Assembly: GCA_003134785.1 (NCBI GenBank)
Contig: PLCN01000015.1
Span: 1-64,000 of the forward strand
Length of the DNA: 64,000 bases
From: Spartobacteria bacterium
GTDB taxonomy: Bacteria > Verrucomicrobiota > Verrucomicrobiia > Chthoniobacterales > UBA10450
Direction of reading: 5' to 3'
In this document: piece after piece, positions 43,360-55,098 of the stretch
How positions within the stretch are numbered: the stretch's first letter is position 1
Layout of the letters: the number at the start of each line of letters is the position of its first letter
Translations under genes and position numbers: made by a program
Notes under the pieces: generated by a model
The model's database searches: none
What the model was told of the DNA's origin: nothing
What the model saw: only the letters and a program-made list of their open reading frames with translations

Positions 43360-44370
43360 ATGAATGCGCGCCGCTTGAAAGAGATTTTGGCGCAGGCCGG
43401 AGCGAAGCGCATTCTTGTTATTGGCGACTTGATGCTGGATGAGTTCGTCTGGGGCAAGGTCGGCCGGATTTCGCCCGAGGCGCCCGTGCCGGTAGTCGAA
43501 GTGACGGGTGAGAGCTTTTATCCCGGCGGCGCGGCGAACGTGGCGCGCAATCTCCGCGAATTCATTGAGCGGGTAGCGGTCATTGGCCTGATGGGGTCCG
43601 ATCGCGGCGGACGGCAGTTGCGTGAACTTTTGGCTGAGCAAAAGATCGACACTGCGGATGCGATCGAAGACCCGGAATTCCGGACGATCGTGAAGACCCG
43701 CATTATCGCGCGCAACCAGCAGATCGTGCGCGTGGATCGGGAGCAGATTCGCTCCCCTTCCCCAGCGCAGATTTCGCACATCGCCGAGAACGTCCGGCGC
43801 CGACTCTCCAAAACTGACGCCATCATCTTTGAAGATTATGGCAAAGGTTTCCTCAATGCCGAACTTGTCGCGCAGATCTGCAACGACGCGATCGGCGCGG
43901 GAAAGATTGTCTCGGGAGATCCGAACCCACGGCACCCATTGGAATGGAAGAACATCACGGCAGTAAAGCCGAATCGGAACGAAGCGTTCCTTGCTGCGGG
44001 ATTGCCTTGGAGCGATCCGGTGGATCCCGCCGACGAGGATGGGGCGCTGCTGAAAGTGGGGGAAACGCTGCTCGAGAAATGGGACACCAAGTTCGTGCTC
44101 ATCACTCTAGGCGAACAGGGCATGATGCTTTTTCAGAAAGGGAATCGCCCTCATTACATTCCCACGAAGGCGAGACAAGTCTTCGACGTCTCGGGCGCGG
44201 GTGACACCGCCATCGCTCTCTTCACGCTCGCGCTCTCCTGCGAAGCCACGCCGGCGGAAGCCGCGGAAATCGCGAACCACGCCAGCGCGGTGGTGGTAGG
44301 CAAACTCGGCACCGCGACGGTCACCCACGAGGAACTTGTTGCCAGCTTCCAAGATGACAGTCTCGTCTAA
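43360..44370 (+). CDS. rfaE1: D-glycero-beta-D-manno-heptose-7-phosphate kinase (RfaE1/HldE domain I)
   Basis: This encodes 336 residues from ATG 43360. It has a PfkB fold: ILVIGDLMLDEFVWGKVGRISPEAPVPVV is the heptose-kinase signature and FYPGGAANVARNL the sugar site. DYGKGFLNAELV and FDVSGAGDTAIALFTLAL carry the anion hole and catalytic Asp. The second HldE domain (nucleotidyltransferase) is absent, so the enzyme is the kinase only. The ADP-heptose branch of LPS core synthesis is indicated by the next gene. Confidence 0.9.
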   Translation: MNARRLKEILAQAGAKRILVIGDLMLDEFVWGKVGRISPEAPVPVVEVTGESFYPGGAANVARNLREFIERVAVIGLMGSDRGGRQLRELLAEQKIDTADAIEDPEFRTIVKTRIIARNQQIVRVDREQIRSPSPAQISHIAENVRRRLSKTDAIIFEDYGKGFLNAELVAQICNDAIGAGKIVSGDPNPRHPLEWKNITAVKPNRNEAFLAAGLPWSDPVDPADEDGALLKVGETLLEKWDTKFVLITLGEQGMMLFQKGNRPHYIPTKARQVFDVSGAGDTAIALFTLALSCEATPAEAAEIANHASAVVVGKLGTATVTHEELVASFQDDSLV

Positions 44371-44899
44371 CGAGACCTCGCCCGCGATTTTCCTCGATCG
44401 CGATGGAACGCTCATGCGCGATGTCGATTATTGCGGCGATCCGGGGCGCGTCGAAGTTTATCCCGGTGCGGCAGATGCGTTGCGGCGGCTGAAACAAGCG
44501 GGCTACAAATTGATCGTTGTCACCAACCAAAGCGGAATCGGGCGAGGTTATTTTAGCGAAAACGATTATCTTGCGGTCCAGGGTGAATTTCTCCACCAAC
44601 TGGGAGACGGCTTGATCGACGATACGTATTATTGCCCCGACCTGCCTGACACAGGTTCAGTACGCCGAAAACCAGAGCCTGGGATGATCTTCGAAGCCCA
44701 ACGCGATCATCATCTCGATCTGATGCGGTCGTACTTTATCGGCGACAAGAGCAGTGATATCGGGTGCGGCCGAAATGCGGGCGTGCGAACGATTCTCGTG
44801 CAAATCGGATATGGCGCGCAGGAAGTAAGTTGCCGGGCCGATTGGATCGTATCCGATCTCGCCCGTGCGGCGGAGATAATCCTCGGAGCGCACGCATGA
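44354..44899 (+). CDS. gmhB: D-glycero-beta-D-manno-heptose 1,7-bisphosphate 7-phosphatase
   Basis: This encodes 181 residues from ATG 44354, which overlaps the kinase gene by 17 bp. It is a HAD phosphatase: AIFLDRDGTLMRDVDYCGDP carries the nucleophile Asp, and LIVVTNQSGIGRGYF the second motif. YYCPDLPD with a Cys-rich loop and YFIGDKSSDIGCGRNAGV complete the site. It dephosphorylates the product of the preceding kinase in ADP-heptose synthesis. Confidence 0.93.
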   Translation: MTVSSNETSPAIFLDRDGTLMRDVDYCGDPGRVEVYPGAADALRRLKQAGYKLIVVTNQSGIGRGYFSENDYLAVQGEFLHQLGDGLIDDTYYCPDLPDTGSVRRKPEPGMIFEAQRDHHLDLMRSYFIGDKSSDIGCGRNAGVRTILVQIGYGAQEVSCRADWIVSDLARAAEIILGAHA

Positions 44900-44910
44900 A
44901 AAAACGCGCC

Positions 44911-45031
44911 GTCATCCCGAGCCGCGCCGACGGCGAGGGGCCTCTCAATTGCAAGTTACGTCACGCTTTAGTTAGGAAGGCACCTATTGCAGGTGCGAGG
45001 TCCCTCGCCGTCTGCGCTGCTCGGGATGACA
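44911..45031. repeat. GTCATCC-GAGCC inverted repeat element, copy 3
   Basis: GTCATCCCGAGCCGCGCC faces GCGCTGCTCGGGATGAC. This is the shortest copy (about 120 bp), sitting between gmhB and kdsB without breaking either gene. Confidence 0.75.
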
Positions 45032-45068
45032 CGCGTTTCCTTCCTTCTTTGACTTTTCGTTGGCGGAC

Positions 45069-47506
<2,438 letters not shown>

Positions 47507-47507
47507 A

Positions 47508-47541
47508 TCGGTCGGCGGTTTGGAGGCCGCCGCTCCTTGGA
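47508..47541. repeat. REP hairpin between convergent pyrG and sua5
   Basis: GGCGGTTTGGAGGCCGCCGC and CTCCTT belong to the same family as the repeat in kdsB. There is no T-run, so termination by it is unproven. Confidence 0.5.
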
Positions 47542-47546
47542 GCCGA

Positions 47547-49271
47547 TCAATCTCGCGCTGCGGCACGTCGAAGACGATCCATGATAGCGCTGCCGAGACC
47601 CTCGTCCGGCAATGCCTCGGCGACGATCAGATTGAGATGCAGTTGGTCCAGTTCGCGCAGAAAACGGAATAGATTTGCGGCGGCCTCCCGCAAATCTTTC
47701 GTTTCGCTCAAGTTGCGAACCGCGACAAATCGATTGTTGGCTTCAATCGGACCCCAGGCGAGCAATGCGACTCGCTGATCGCTACCCGGCGAAAAGGAGC
47801 GCACTTCGTCGACCAAACGCAGCGGTGTGTTTGGCGCATAATGCGAGGCCAATTGTCCGGGTGCGGAAATTTTCGTGGCATCGGCATCTTGCGGACGAGA
47901 CACGGGCTGGAAGCCCGTGCCACGCCAGGGCCAGGCTTTCAAACCAGCCTTATCCGGATTCTCCAACACGTACCGGATTTGATTTCTGAACTCTTGCTCG
48001 TTTCGAACTAAACGATCATACGTTTCCGGTTGCCAAACGGTTCCTTCCCGGTTCAGCACACGATTCGCTTGTTTCGCCGTGAATGATTTCCATGAGTGCA
48101 GAATCTGGGTAAGCGTGTGCCCAGATTTCGGGCGCACGACAACGTGAACGTGGTTTGGCATGATGCACCACGCCGCAAGCTGGTAATGTTTGTTTTCAAA
48201 ATGCGAAAGTGCATCCCGCACGACACTGGCAATTCGTGCTTCGCTCAACCAACATTCTCCATGACCCTCGTCCAGATAACGCTCGATCTTCTCGGAAAAC
48301 AACCTGGCTAATCGTTCCTGCTCAACTTTGCTGATTTCGCGTTTCTGGAGTCCCGCGGTTCGGAGAATATCACGTCGTTCAAATTCCCAATCCGCTAGAA
48401 TATTCTTGGGCAGTGAGTCGATTAAACGAAACGTGACGGCGTAGGTGGCGCCTGATTGTGTCCAATGCGGAAGGTAAGCGCCCTGGCGGATTGAGAGGTG
48501 TTCGTAAGGATCCATCGGCTGGAAGCCTCTGGCGCGGGCCGCATCCGTGGCATCGGCATCTTGCCGATGAGACATGGGCTGGAAGCCCATGCCACGTAGT
48601 TGCTCTCCGGTCACCGGACCGCGCCGCAGGATCTCGATCTTGCCGTGGCGCAGGGCGACGATAGTCGATTCGATTCCGTGAGTTGTCGGTCCCGCATCAA
48701 CGATCAACGGAATGCGCCCGTCCAGCTCATCAAGAACATGATGAGCGGTCGTTGGACTGACGCGCCCAAATCGATTTGCGCTGGGAGCGGCTAACGGCGC
48801 ACCGAACGCGCGAACCACTGCGGCGAAAACCGGATGCGCGCTGATTCGAACCGCAACCGTGCCGAGACCGGCGGTGACAATCTCGGGAACATTTTCACGC
48901 TTCGGCAAAACGATCGTGAACGGTCCTGGCCAAAAAGCATCCGCAAGCCTGGAGATTAGTTTCCCATCTTGCGCCTGTAGGTCGGCGATTCTTTCCAGCC
49001 ACTCACGATCGGGCAAATGAACAATCAACGGATCGAAGCGCGGACGCTCTTTCGCTTCGAATATTTTCGCGACTGCTGCCGCGTTCAAGGCGTCGGCGGC
49101 CAGCCCGTAAACCGTTTCGGTTGGCAGCGCGACGACTTCACCATTTCGCAGCAGGTTGACCGCTTCAGCTATGGCGGCTTTCGTGGCCCTCTCTCCCAGC
49201 TCGGGATCATCGGCAGGATGCCGATGCCACATTCGGTGATCAGAAATCGCCTCTACAGTTTTAGTCTTCAA
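47547..49271 (-). CDS. sua5: Sua5/YrdC threonylcarbamoyl-AMP synthase with an in-frame RAYT transposase insertion
   Basis: One 574-residue frame. Residues about 20-226 are the YrdC/Sua5 domain ([38 protein letters not shown]) that makes threonylcarbamoyl-AMP for tRNA t6A. Residues about 469-574 are the Sua5 C-terminal domain ([20 protein letters not shown]). Between them, about 254-449 is a complete REP-associated tyrosine transposase domain: [20 protein letters not shown], the HUH motif in [10 protein letters not shown] (H374, H376), and [13 protein letters not shown] with a candidate nucleophile Tyr. Both borders encode [14 protein letters not shown] or [14 protein letters not shown], which are REP palindromes. 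The start is TTG 49271, overlapping purE; ATG 49232 is an alternative. Confidence 0.93.
   Translation of the reverse strand: MKTKTVEAISDHRMWHRHPADDPELGERATKAAIAEAVNLLRNGEVVALPTETVYGLAADALNAAAVAKIFEAKERPRFDPLIVHLPDREWLERIADLQAQDGKLISRLADAFWPGPFTIVLPKRENVPEIVTAGLGTVAVRISAHPVFAAVVRAFGAPLAAPSANRFGRVSPTTAHHVLDELDGRIPLIVDAGPTTHGIESTIVALRHGKIEILRRGPVTGEQLRGMGFQPMSHRQDADATDAARARGFQPMDPYEHLSIRQGAYLPHWTQSGATYAVTFRLIDSLPKNILADWEFERRDILRTAGLQKREISKVEQERLARLFSEKIERYLDEGHGECWLSEARIASVVRDALSHFENKHYQLAAWCIMPNHVHVVVRPKSGHTLTQILHSWKSFTAKQANRVLNREGTVWQPETYDRLVRNEQEFRNQIRYVLENPDKAGLKAWPWRGTGFQPVSRPQDADATKISAPGQLASHYAPNTPLRLVDEVRSFSPGSDQRVALLAWGPIEANNRFVAVRNLSETKDLREAAANLFRFLRELDQLHLNLIVAEALPDEGLGSAIMDRLRRAAARD
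47874..47925. repeat. REP palindrome at one border of the insertion
   Basis: CGTGGCATCGGCATCTTGCG followed by CACGGGCTGGAAGCCCGTGC forms two linked hairpins. It is nearly identical to the repeat at the other border (48546-48596), in the same orientation. Confidence 0.85.
47925..48512 (-). mobile_element. RAYT (REP-associated tyrosine transposase) insertion inside sua5
   Basis: This is the coding core of an IS200-type single-strand transposase domain, about 196 codons, held in frame with the sua5 domains on either side. REP palindromes flank it at 47874-47925 and 48546-48596. RAYTs are known to be associated with REP sequences; an in-frame merger inside an essential-type gene is unusual. Confidence 0.85.
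48546..48596. repeat. REP palindrome at the other border of the insertion
   Basis: CGTGGCATCGGCATCTTGCC and ACATGGGCTGGAAGCCCATG form the same two-hairpin structure as 47874-47925. A partial copy (GGCTGGAAGCCTCTGG) lies just beside it near 48516. Confidence 0.85.
49204..49232. repeat. Half REP palindrome at the 5' end of sua5
   Basis: GGATCATCGGCAGGATGCCG with ATGCCAC matches the first hairpin of the border repeats. It encodes residues about 14-23 ([10 protein letters not shown]) of the sua5 product, ahead of the conserved domain. Confidence 0.65.
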
Positions 49272-49768
49272 CTCGGCACCCGCGTAGCGAGCACCGCGTC
49301 AGTCTGCTTCTTTCGAAAGGCCAGGAGTTTTTCGCGAACTTTTTCGTCGGTAATTCCGATGATGCTGGCCGCAAGCAGCGCGGCATTTTTCGCCCCCGCG
49401 TTTCCAATGGCGAGCGTTCCGACGGGAATGCCACCGGGCATTTGCGCGATGGATAGAAGCGAATCCAATCCGTGGAGCGCCTGCGATTGAATGGGCACGC
49501 CGAGCACCGGGAGCCAGGTGTGCGCGGCGATCACTCCAGCCAAATGCGCGGCGCCGCCGGCGCCGGCAATGATCACGCGCAGTCCGCGGTCCACGGCGTT
49601 GCGAGCAAATTCCGTTGTCGCCTCCGGCGTGCGATGCGCGGAGAGGACATGAGACTCGTTAGGCACGCCGAGCTCATCCAGCATCTCAGCGGAGTGCCGC
49701 ATCGTATCCCAATCCGATTTGCTGCCCATAATGATGGCCACGAGCGAGGTGGATCTTGATTCAGCCAT
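49268..49768 (-). CDS. purE: N5-carboxyaminoimidazole ribonucleotide mutase
   Basis: This encodes 166 residues from ATG 49768; the longer open frame crosses a palindrome. [20 protein letters not shown] opens it, [16 protein letters not shown] carries the catalytic His, and [19 protein letters not shown] and [18 protein letters not shown] follow. It acts in purine synthesis. The stop overlaps the sua5 TTG, so sua5 is translated downstream of purE. No purK is seen nearby. Confidence 0.95.
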   Translation of the reverse strand: MAESRSTSLVAIIMGSKSDWDTMRHSAEMLDELGVPNESHVLSAHRTPEATTEFARNAVDRGLRVIIAGAGGAAHLAGVIAAHTWLPVLGVPIQSQALHGLDSLLSIAQMPGGIPVGTLAIGNAGAKNAALLAASIIGITDEKVREKLLAFRKKQTDAVLATRVPS

Positions 49769-49814
49769 GGCTCCAGTTCCCCATAACCGGTCGGGTTGTA
49801 AAGGGCTTTTTTGC

Positions 49815-49878
49815 TGTAGAGGCGCTTGTGCCAAGCGCCTGTTGTTTCGCGTAGGCGCTTGGCACAAGCGCCTCTACA
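49815..49878. repeat. Perfect 26-bp inverted repeat between divergent purE and aroK
   Basis: The arms at 49815-49840 and 49853-49878 are perfectly complementary and start TGTAGAGGCGCTTGTGCC, with a 12-base loop. It ends eight bases before the aroK start, so it would lie in the aroK leader and could affect its expression. Confidence 0.85.
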
Positions 49879-49885
49879 TTCCGGT

Positions 49886-50407
49886 ATGACCGGGCGCGGC
49901 CAGTCCATTGTGCTCATCGGGTTCATGGGAGCGGGAAAGTCCTCGACCGGGAAAGCGCTGGCGCGGAGAACCGGACTCCCCCGTTTCGACACGGATGAAA
50001 TTGTTTCGATCCGATTTGGTTTGGCGATCGCGGAGATTTTCGCCCGGTTTGGCGAGGAGAAATTCCGGGATGCGGAATCGGAGGCGCTCGGGCAATTGTC
50101 CGACGCCGCGCCAGCCATCATCGTGACGGGCGGCGGCATCGTGCTGCGTCCGGAGAATGTGAGACGGCTTCAGGAACTCGGCAGCGTGGTGAGCCTCGAG
50201 GCCGACGAGGAAACGCTTTTCCGCCGGATTTTACGGCGTGCGACGCGACCGCTCTTGCAGACGGAAGACCCGCGCGCAACGATGGTGGAATTATTGCGGG
50301 TGCGTGAGCCGCTCTATCGCGAAGCGGCCGACGTTCGAGTGGACACATCGCTCCTTACGCACGACGAAGTGGCAGACGCCATTCTGAAGAGCCTCGAGAA
50401 GTTGTGA
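49886..50407 (+). CDS. aroK: Shikimate kinase
   Basis: This encodes 173 residues from ATG 49886. SIVLIGFMGAGKSSTGKALARR is the P-loop, LPRFDTDEIVSIR holds the substrate-binding DxD-type site, FRDAESEALGQL a conserved ERE-like stretch, and VTGGGIVLRPENVRRL the GGG loop. ATRPLLQTEDPRA is the lid. It phosphorylates shikimate for aromatic synthesis. It overlaps queG as GTGA. Confidence 0.93.
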   Translation: MTGRGQSIVLIGFMGAGKSSTGKALARRTGLPRFDTDEIVSIRFGLAIAEIFARFGEEKFRDAESEALGQLSDAAPAIIVTGGGIVLRPENVRRLQELGSVVSLEADEETLFRRILRRATRPLLQTEDPRATMVELLRVREPLYREAADVRVDTSLLTHDEVADAILKSLEKL

Positions 50408-51501
50408 CTTCGACCTTTCCAATATTCAACCGATCGCAGCAGGAAGCGGCCGCCGATTTGAAGCGGGAAATTGAGGAGCAGGCGAGAGCGCTGGGGTTCG
50501 ATTCGTGTCGAATCGCGGCTGCTGCTCCGGCACGACACGGCGAGGAATTTCGGGCGTGGCTGGATGCGGGAGCGGCGGGTGAGATGGATTGGCTGGCCCG
50601 CGGAGAAGAGAAGCGGTGTGATCCGCAACAAGTTTTGCCCGGTGCGCGTTCGGTGGTCGTGGTCGCGCTGAATTATTGGCAGGGAAATACGACGCTGCGC
50701 GCGATGCCAATCAAGGGGCGACCGCTCCACGCCACAGGGAGAATTGCGCGTTATGCCTGGGGCGAAGACTACCATAGCGTCATGCTCCCGAAGCTGGAGC
50801 AATTGAGTGCCTGTCTCGACGATCATGGCGGCAGGCAAAAGTGTTACGTGGACACGGGGCCAATCCTGGAACGCGATTACGCGGCGGACGCCGGGATCGG
50901 ATGGCATGGGAAGAGCACGATGCTGGTCGATCCAAAACTCGGCACCTGGTTTTTCCTGGGGGAAATTCTGACTACGCTTGAACTTCCTCCGGACGCGCCG
51001 CAGCCAGCTCGCTGCGGGACGTGCACGCTCTGTATCACCGCCTGCCCGACCGGAGCGATTACGGAGGCCCATCGGCTCGACGCACGCCGTTGCATCTCTT
51101 ACCTGACCATCGAACTCAAGGGCGCGATCCCTCTGGAGCTACGGCCCCTCATCGGCGATCGGATTTACGGTTGCGATGATTGTTTGGATGCTTGCCCCTG
51201 GAACCGCTTCGCCGAGGTCTCGCGCGAAGCTGCCTTCGCGGCGCGACCGGCCATCGGCAGGCCTTTGCGCGATTACCTGGCGCTGGACGACGCGCAGTTC
51301 CGCGCGCTTTTCCGCGGCTCTCCCATCAAGCGAATCAAGCGCCGGGGACTATTGCGAAATGTCTGCGTCGCGCTCGGAAACACGGGTGACGCTACCGACC
51401 TGCCCGCGCTCCAGCGCGCGGCGCGTGATTCCGAACCGCTCATTGCGGAGCATGCCCTTTGGGCGATCGATCGGATCGGGGAGCGGGCCGGGATGGCCTA
51501 A
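50404..51501 (+). CDS. queG: Epoxyqueuosine reductase
   Basis: This encodes 365 residues from GTG 50404. FDSCRIAAAAPARH and DWLARGEEKRCDPQQVLPGARSVV mark the corrinoid-binding N-terminal part. CGTCTLCITACPTGAI and CDDCLDACPWNRFAEV supply two [4Fe-4S] clusters. A short C-terminal HEAT-like repeat (LRNVCVALGNTGDATDLPAL) follows. QueG performs the last step of queuosine synthesis on tRNA. It is coupled to aroK. Confidence 0.95.
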   Translation: MTSTFPIFNRSQQEAAADLKREIEEQARALGFDSCRIAAAAPARHGEEFRAWLDAGAAGEMDWLARGEEKRCDPQQVLPGARSVVVVALNYWQGNTTLRAMPIKGRPLHATGRIARYAWGEDYHSVMLPKLEQLSACLDDHGGRQKCYVDTGPILERDYAADAGIGWHGKSTMLVDPKLGTWFFLGEILTTLELPPDAPQPARCGTCTLCITACPTGAITEAHRLDARRCISYLTIELKGAIPLELRPLIGDRIYGCDDCLDACPWNRFAEVSREAAFAARPAIGRPLRDYLALDDAQFRALFRGSPIKRIKRRGLLRNVCVALGNTGDATDLPALQRAARDSEPLIAEHALWAIDRIGERAGMA

Positions 51502-51676
51502 CAATATCTTGAATCCATTCCTTGCCCCGGCGGCATCTTACTAATATATGAGCATCCGCAGGTTGCCTCGCACGGTTCCTGCACTACTAGTCTGCGCCCT
51601 CCCAAATGAACGAGATTTGCTTTCCAAAGGTCTAAAAAGCCACTAATTCTCTCGGCTGAAATTCACCTCCCAAGAA

Positions 51677-53032
51677 ATGCATCAAGTCGCTACCAGTCCC
51701 GCCCCGCATAAGAAGAAGAAGAAGAGACCGTTTTGGCGCAGATGGTACTCCATCGTTGGGTTCCTCCTGCTCATCTGGATCATTGTCTCGACGATCCTCG
51801 GGAAGCGGGAAAAGCCGATCCCGGTCACGACTGAGAAAGCAATTAAGAAAACCATCCTGCAAACTGTTTCGGCGACGGGAAAAGTGCAGCCGGAAGTGGA
51901 AGTGAAAATTTCGCCCGAGGTCGCTGGCGAAATCATCGAGCTGCCGGTCGAGGATGGCATGGCGGTGAAAAAAGGCGACTTGCTCCTGAAGATCAGGCCC
52001 GACTCTTACAAGGCTTTGGTCGAGCAGCAGGACGCCGCGATCAGCGGAGCGAAGGCAGTTTACTTGCAACAGAAGGCCACGCTGGCCAAGACAGAACAGG
52101 ATTTGAGGCGCGCTCAGGATTTGTTTACCAAGAAAATGATTTCGGAGTCCGAATTTTCGGTCGCGCAAACCGCACGAGATGTCGCGCGATCCACCGTCGA
52201 CAGTTCGCAGCACGCAATCGAGAGCGCGGAGGCGGCCTCCAGTCAGGCGCGTGATCAGCTTTCCAAGACTACGATTTACTCGCCGATCGATGGGACTATC
52301 ACGGTTCTCAACAGCAAGCTCGGGGAACGGGTGGTCGCGACGAACCAGTTCGCGGGGACAGAAGTCATGCGGGTGGCCGACCTTAGCCACATGGAAGCGC
52401 GCGTGGACGTTAATGAAAACGACGTGGTGAACGTGAAGGTGGGCCAGAAGACTACCGTCACGATCGACGCCTACACGGAACGCAAATTCAAAGGCACGGT
52501 TCAACTGATCGCGAACACGGGCAAAACCACGGGCGCCGGGACGCAGGAAGAGGTGACGAATTTTGAAGTAAAGATTCGCATCGAAGATCACGACGTGGCG
52601 CTGCGTCCCAGTTTGAGCTGCACGGCTGATATCGAAACCAACATGGTCAAGGATGTGGTCGCGGTGCCGATGCAAAGCGTAACGATTCGTACAGGCGACA
52701 CGAACCTGAGCCCGGAGGAAATCGAAAAGCGGAAACAGCGAGTGGCCGAGCGAGACCAAGTCGACAATAATGCCGAGGTGTCGAACGATCGTCAGGAAAA
52801 AACGACCGCGAAACTGGACCGCGAAAAGCTGTCGAAGGTCGTGTTCCTCAAAAAGGGAGACAAAGCGCAGATGGTCAAGGTGACCACCGGAATCGCGGAC
52901 GATACTTCCATGGAAATCAAGACTGGGATCAATGTCGGCGACGAAGTGATTTCCGGGAGCTACAGTGCGATTAGCCGAAAATTGAAGGACGGAGCGAAGG
53001 TCACCATCGACAAGGAAACCACGACGAAATAG
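51677..53032 (+). CDS. HlyD/MacA-like membrane fusion protein
   Basis: This encodes 451 residues. A membrane anchor ([19 protein letters not shown]) is followed by [24 protein letters not shown], the barrel-sandwich strand, then a long hairpin coiled coil (about 115-200, including [20 protein letters not shown]). The second half-motif [19 protein letters not shown] and a beta-barrel domain follow. It links the inner-membrane ABC transporter to the outer membrane in tripartite efflux. The three following genes complete the MacAB-type pump; no TolC-like gene is in the window. Confidence 0.88.
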   Translation: MHQVATSPAPHKKKKKRPFWRRWYSIVGFLLLIWIIVSTILGKREKPIPVTTEKAIKKTILQTVSATGKVQPEVEVKISPEVAGEIIELPVEDGMAVKKGDLLLKIRPDSYKALVEQQDAAISGAKAVYLQQKATLAKTEQDLRRAQDLFTKKMISESEFSVAQTARDVARSTVDSSQHAIESAEAASSQARDQLSKTTIYSPIDGTITVLNSKLGERVVATNQFAGTEVMRVADLSHMEARVDVNENDVVNVKVGQKTTVTIDAYTERKFKGTVQLIANTGKTTGAGTQEEVTNFEVKIRIEDHDVALRPSLSCTADIETNMVKDVVAVPMQSVTIRTGDTNLSPEEIEKRKQRVAERDQVDNNAEVSNDRQEKTTAKLDREKLSKVVFLKKGDKAQMVKVTTGIADDTSMEIKTGINVGDEVISGSYSAISRKLKDGAKVTIDKETTTK

Positions 53033-53085
53033 GCCGCGCTCCGGTGCGGATTTTGCCAGCACGTCTGGCTGACCTTGAGACGAAT

Positions 53086-53832
53086 ATGCTGAACACCGAG
53101 ACGATGCGACCGCGCGGCCCGATCGTCATCGACATCGAAAACATCACGAAGCATTACGTCATGGGCGAGGAAACCGTCCATGCCTTGCGCGGAGTGACGC
53201 TCCAGATTCATCGCAACGAGTATCTCGCGATCATGGGGCCGAGCGGCAGCGGCAAATCTACGCTGATGAACATGCTCGGCTGTCTGGATACGCCGAGTTC
53301 CGGCCGCTATGAGTTCAACGGTAAAGACGTCTCGGCGATGGATGACGACGAGCTGGCCGCGATCCGAAATCGCGAGATCGGTTTCGTCTTTCAGACTTTC
53401 AATCTTCTTCCCCGCGCCACCAGCCTGCGAAATGTCGAGCTTCCCCTGATTTATGCGGGAATTGATCCGGTGACGCGCCAGGAACGAGCCGCGCAAACCT
53501 TGCGTGATGTCGGGCTCGGGGAACGGCTCCTGCACAAGCCTAACGAGTTATCCGGCGGTCAGCGCCAGCGCGTGGCCATTGCCCGGGCGCTGGTCAACAA
53601 TCCCTCCATCATTCTCGCGGACGAACCGACCGGCAATCTGGATTCGAAGACCGGTGAAGAAATCATGGCGCTTCTGGAAAATTTGTATCAAGCCGGCAAC
53701 ACCATCATTCTGGTCACGCACGAGGCGGATATCGCGCATCACGCTCGGCGCACGGTCCATTTGCGCGACGGCTTGATCGAGAGCGATGCTCTTTCGGAGG
53801 CGACGGAGATCCAAACGCTCGCCTTCACGTAA
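53086..53832 (+). CDS. ABC transporter ATPase (MacB-type)
   Basis: This encodes 248 residues from ATG 53086; GTG 53044 is possible. [20 protein letters not shown] is Walker [19 protein letters not shown] the signature, and [19 protein letters not shown] Walker [22 protein letters not shown] ends the domain. It belongs to the LolD/MacB export group that powers lipoprotein or macrolide-type efflux with the next two permeases. Confidence 0.93.
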   Translation: MLNTETMRPRGPIVIDIENITKHYVMGEETVHALRGVTLQIHRNEYLAIMGPSGSGKSTLMNMLGCLDTPSSGRYEFNGKDVSAMDDDELAAIRNREIGFVFQTFNLLPRATSLRNVELPLIYAGIDPVTRQERAAQTLRDVGLGERLLHKPNELSGGQRQRVAIARALVNNPSIILADEPTGNLDSKTGEEIMALLENLYQAGNTIILVTHEADIAHHARRTVHLRDGLIESDALSEATEIQTLAFT

Positions 53833-53846
53833 CGCTAGGGCATTCG

Positions 53847-55097
53847 ATGAAACGTTTTCTCTACGAACTCACGGAAAGTTGGAAAATCGCCGCCGCGCAA
53901 ATGTACGCGAACAAGACCCGTTCCATGCTGACCGCGCTCGGCGTGATTATCGGCATAGTGGCGGTCACGCTGATGGGCACCGCCATCAACGGCATTTCGA
54001 CCGGATTCGACAAAAGCATGGCTGTGCTCGGCGACGATGTGCTCTACGTCGATCAGCAGCCTTGGATTCGAAAGGATGATTGGTGGAACTTTCGCAGCCG
54101 TAAGAAGATCAAGACCGAATACGCGGAGCAAATCAACCGCATGATCGGGGCGGCGCCGAAATCGAATTTGCTGATCGCGGTCCCGGCTTCGAGCTGGTTT
54201 CGGAGCGTCAAGTACAACGAGAACCAGGTGAACAACGTTTACATGCTCGGGACTACGTCCGATTTCCTCGCGATCTCCACGGTGGATTGCGCGAAAGGTC
54301 GCTTCTTCAACGAAATCGAATCGCGCGGCGGAGCGAACGTCGTGGTCATCGGTTACGACGTGGCCGACGGACTGTTTCCTTCCGAGAATCCGATCGACAA
54401 AATGGTGCTGATCAATGGTCAGCCCTTTAAAGTGATAGGGGTAAACACGCGGCAGGGCACCTTTCTGGGATTGTTCAGTTGGGATTCGATGGTGGCGATC
54501 CCGTTGCCAGCCTTCAAAAGATATTTCAGCGCGCAAAGCGAATCCGAGATTCGGGTGAAAGTGAAAGACAAGACCAAGCTCGCGGAGTCCAAAGACGAAT
54601 TAATTGGTTACATGCGACGCGTGCGCGAATTGCCGCCCGAGAAAGACAACGACTTCGCCATCAACGAGCAGCAGGCTTTCAAGAGTACGCTGGATCCGGT
54701 GAAGAATTCGATCGCGGTCGCGGGTTTGTTTATCACCGGCCTATCGCTTTTCGTTGGCGCGATCGGAATCATGAACATCACTTTCGTGAGTGTGAAGGAG
54801 CGGACGAAAGAGATCGGAACACGAAAGGCACTGGGCGCGCGCCGGCGGACGATCCTGCTGCAATTTCTGATCGAATCGACCGCGCTCTGCCTCGTGGGCG
54901 GTTTGATCGGACTTACCTTCGCCTTCTTCATGTGCCTCGCGATCGGGAAGGCGTTGCCCTCGTTCCCGATCGAAATTTCGCTCGGACTCGTCGTCACGAG
55001 CATGATCGTTTCGGTCCTGACCGGATTGGTCTCAGGCTTCGCGCCCGCGTGGTCGGCTTCACGGCTCGATCCGGTCACCGCTCTTCGATACGAGTGA
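53847..55097 (+). CDS. ABC transporter permease (MacB-type), first copy
   Basis: This encodes 416 residues. The first helix is MLTALGVIIGIVAVTLMGTAI. A large periplasmic domain (about 65-270) follows, then three helices including VAGLFITGLSLFVGAIGIMN and a signature TFVSVKERTKEIGTRKALGARR coupling region. It ends SASRLDPVTALRYE. This is the usual MacB_PCD-FtsX layout. It is followed almost directly by a paralogous permease. Confidence 0.92.
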   Translation: MKRFLYELTESWKIAAAQMYANKTRSMLTALGVIIGIVAVTLMGTAINGISTGFDKSMAVLGDDVLYVDQQPWIRKDDWWNFRSRKKIKTEYAEQINRMIGAAPKSNLLIAVPASSWFRSVKYNENQVNNVYMLGTTSDFLAISTVDCAKGRFFNEIESRGGANVVVIGYDVADGLFPSENPIDKMVLINGQPFKVIGVNTRQGTFLGLFSWDSMVAIPLPAFKRYFSAQSESEIRVKVKDKTKLAESKDELIGYMRRVRELPPEKDNDFAINEQQAFKSTLDPVKNSIAVAGLFITGLSLFVGAIGIMNITFVSVKERTKEIGTRKALGARRRTILLQFLIESTALCLVGGLIGLTFAFFMCLAIGKALPSFPIEISLGLVVTSMIVSVLTGLVSGFAPAWSASRLDPVTALRYE

Positions 55098-55098
55098 T

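Noticed and set aside
51632-53062. Minus-strand open frame of 476 codons opposite the MacA-like gene
   Set aside because: It is antisense to a clear HlyD-family protein, and its composition is biased to Arg, His and Asp.
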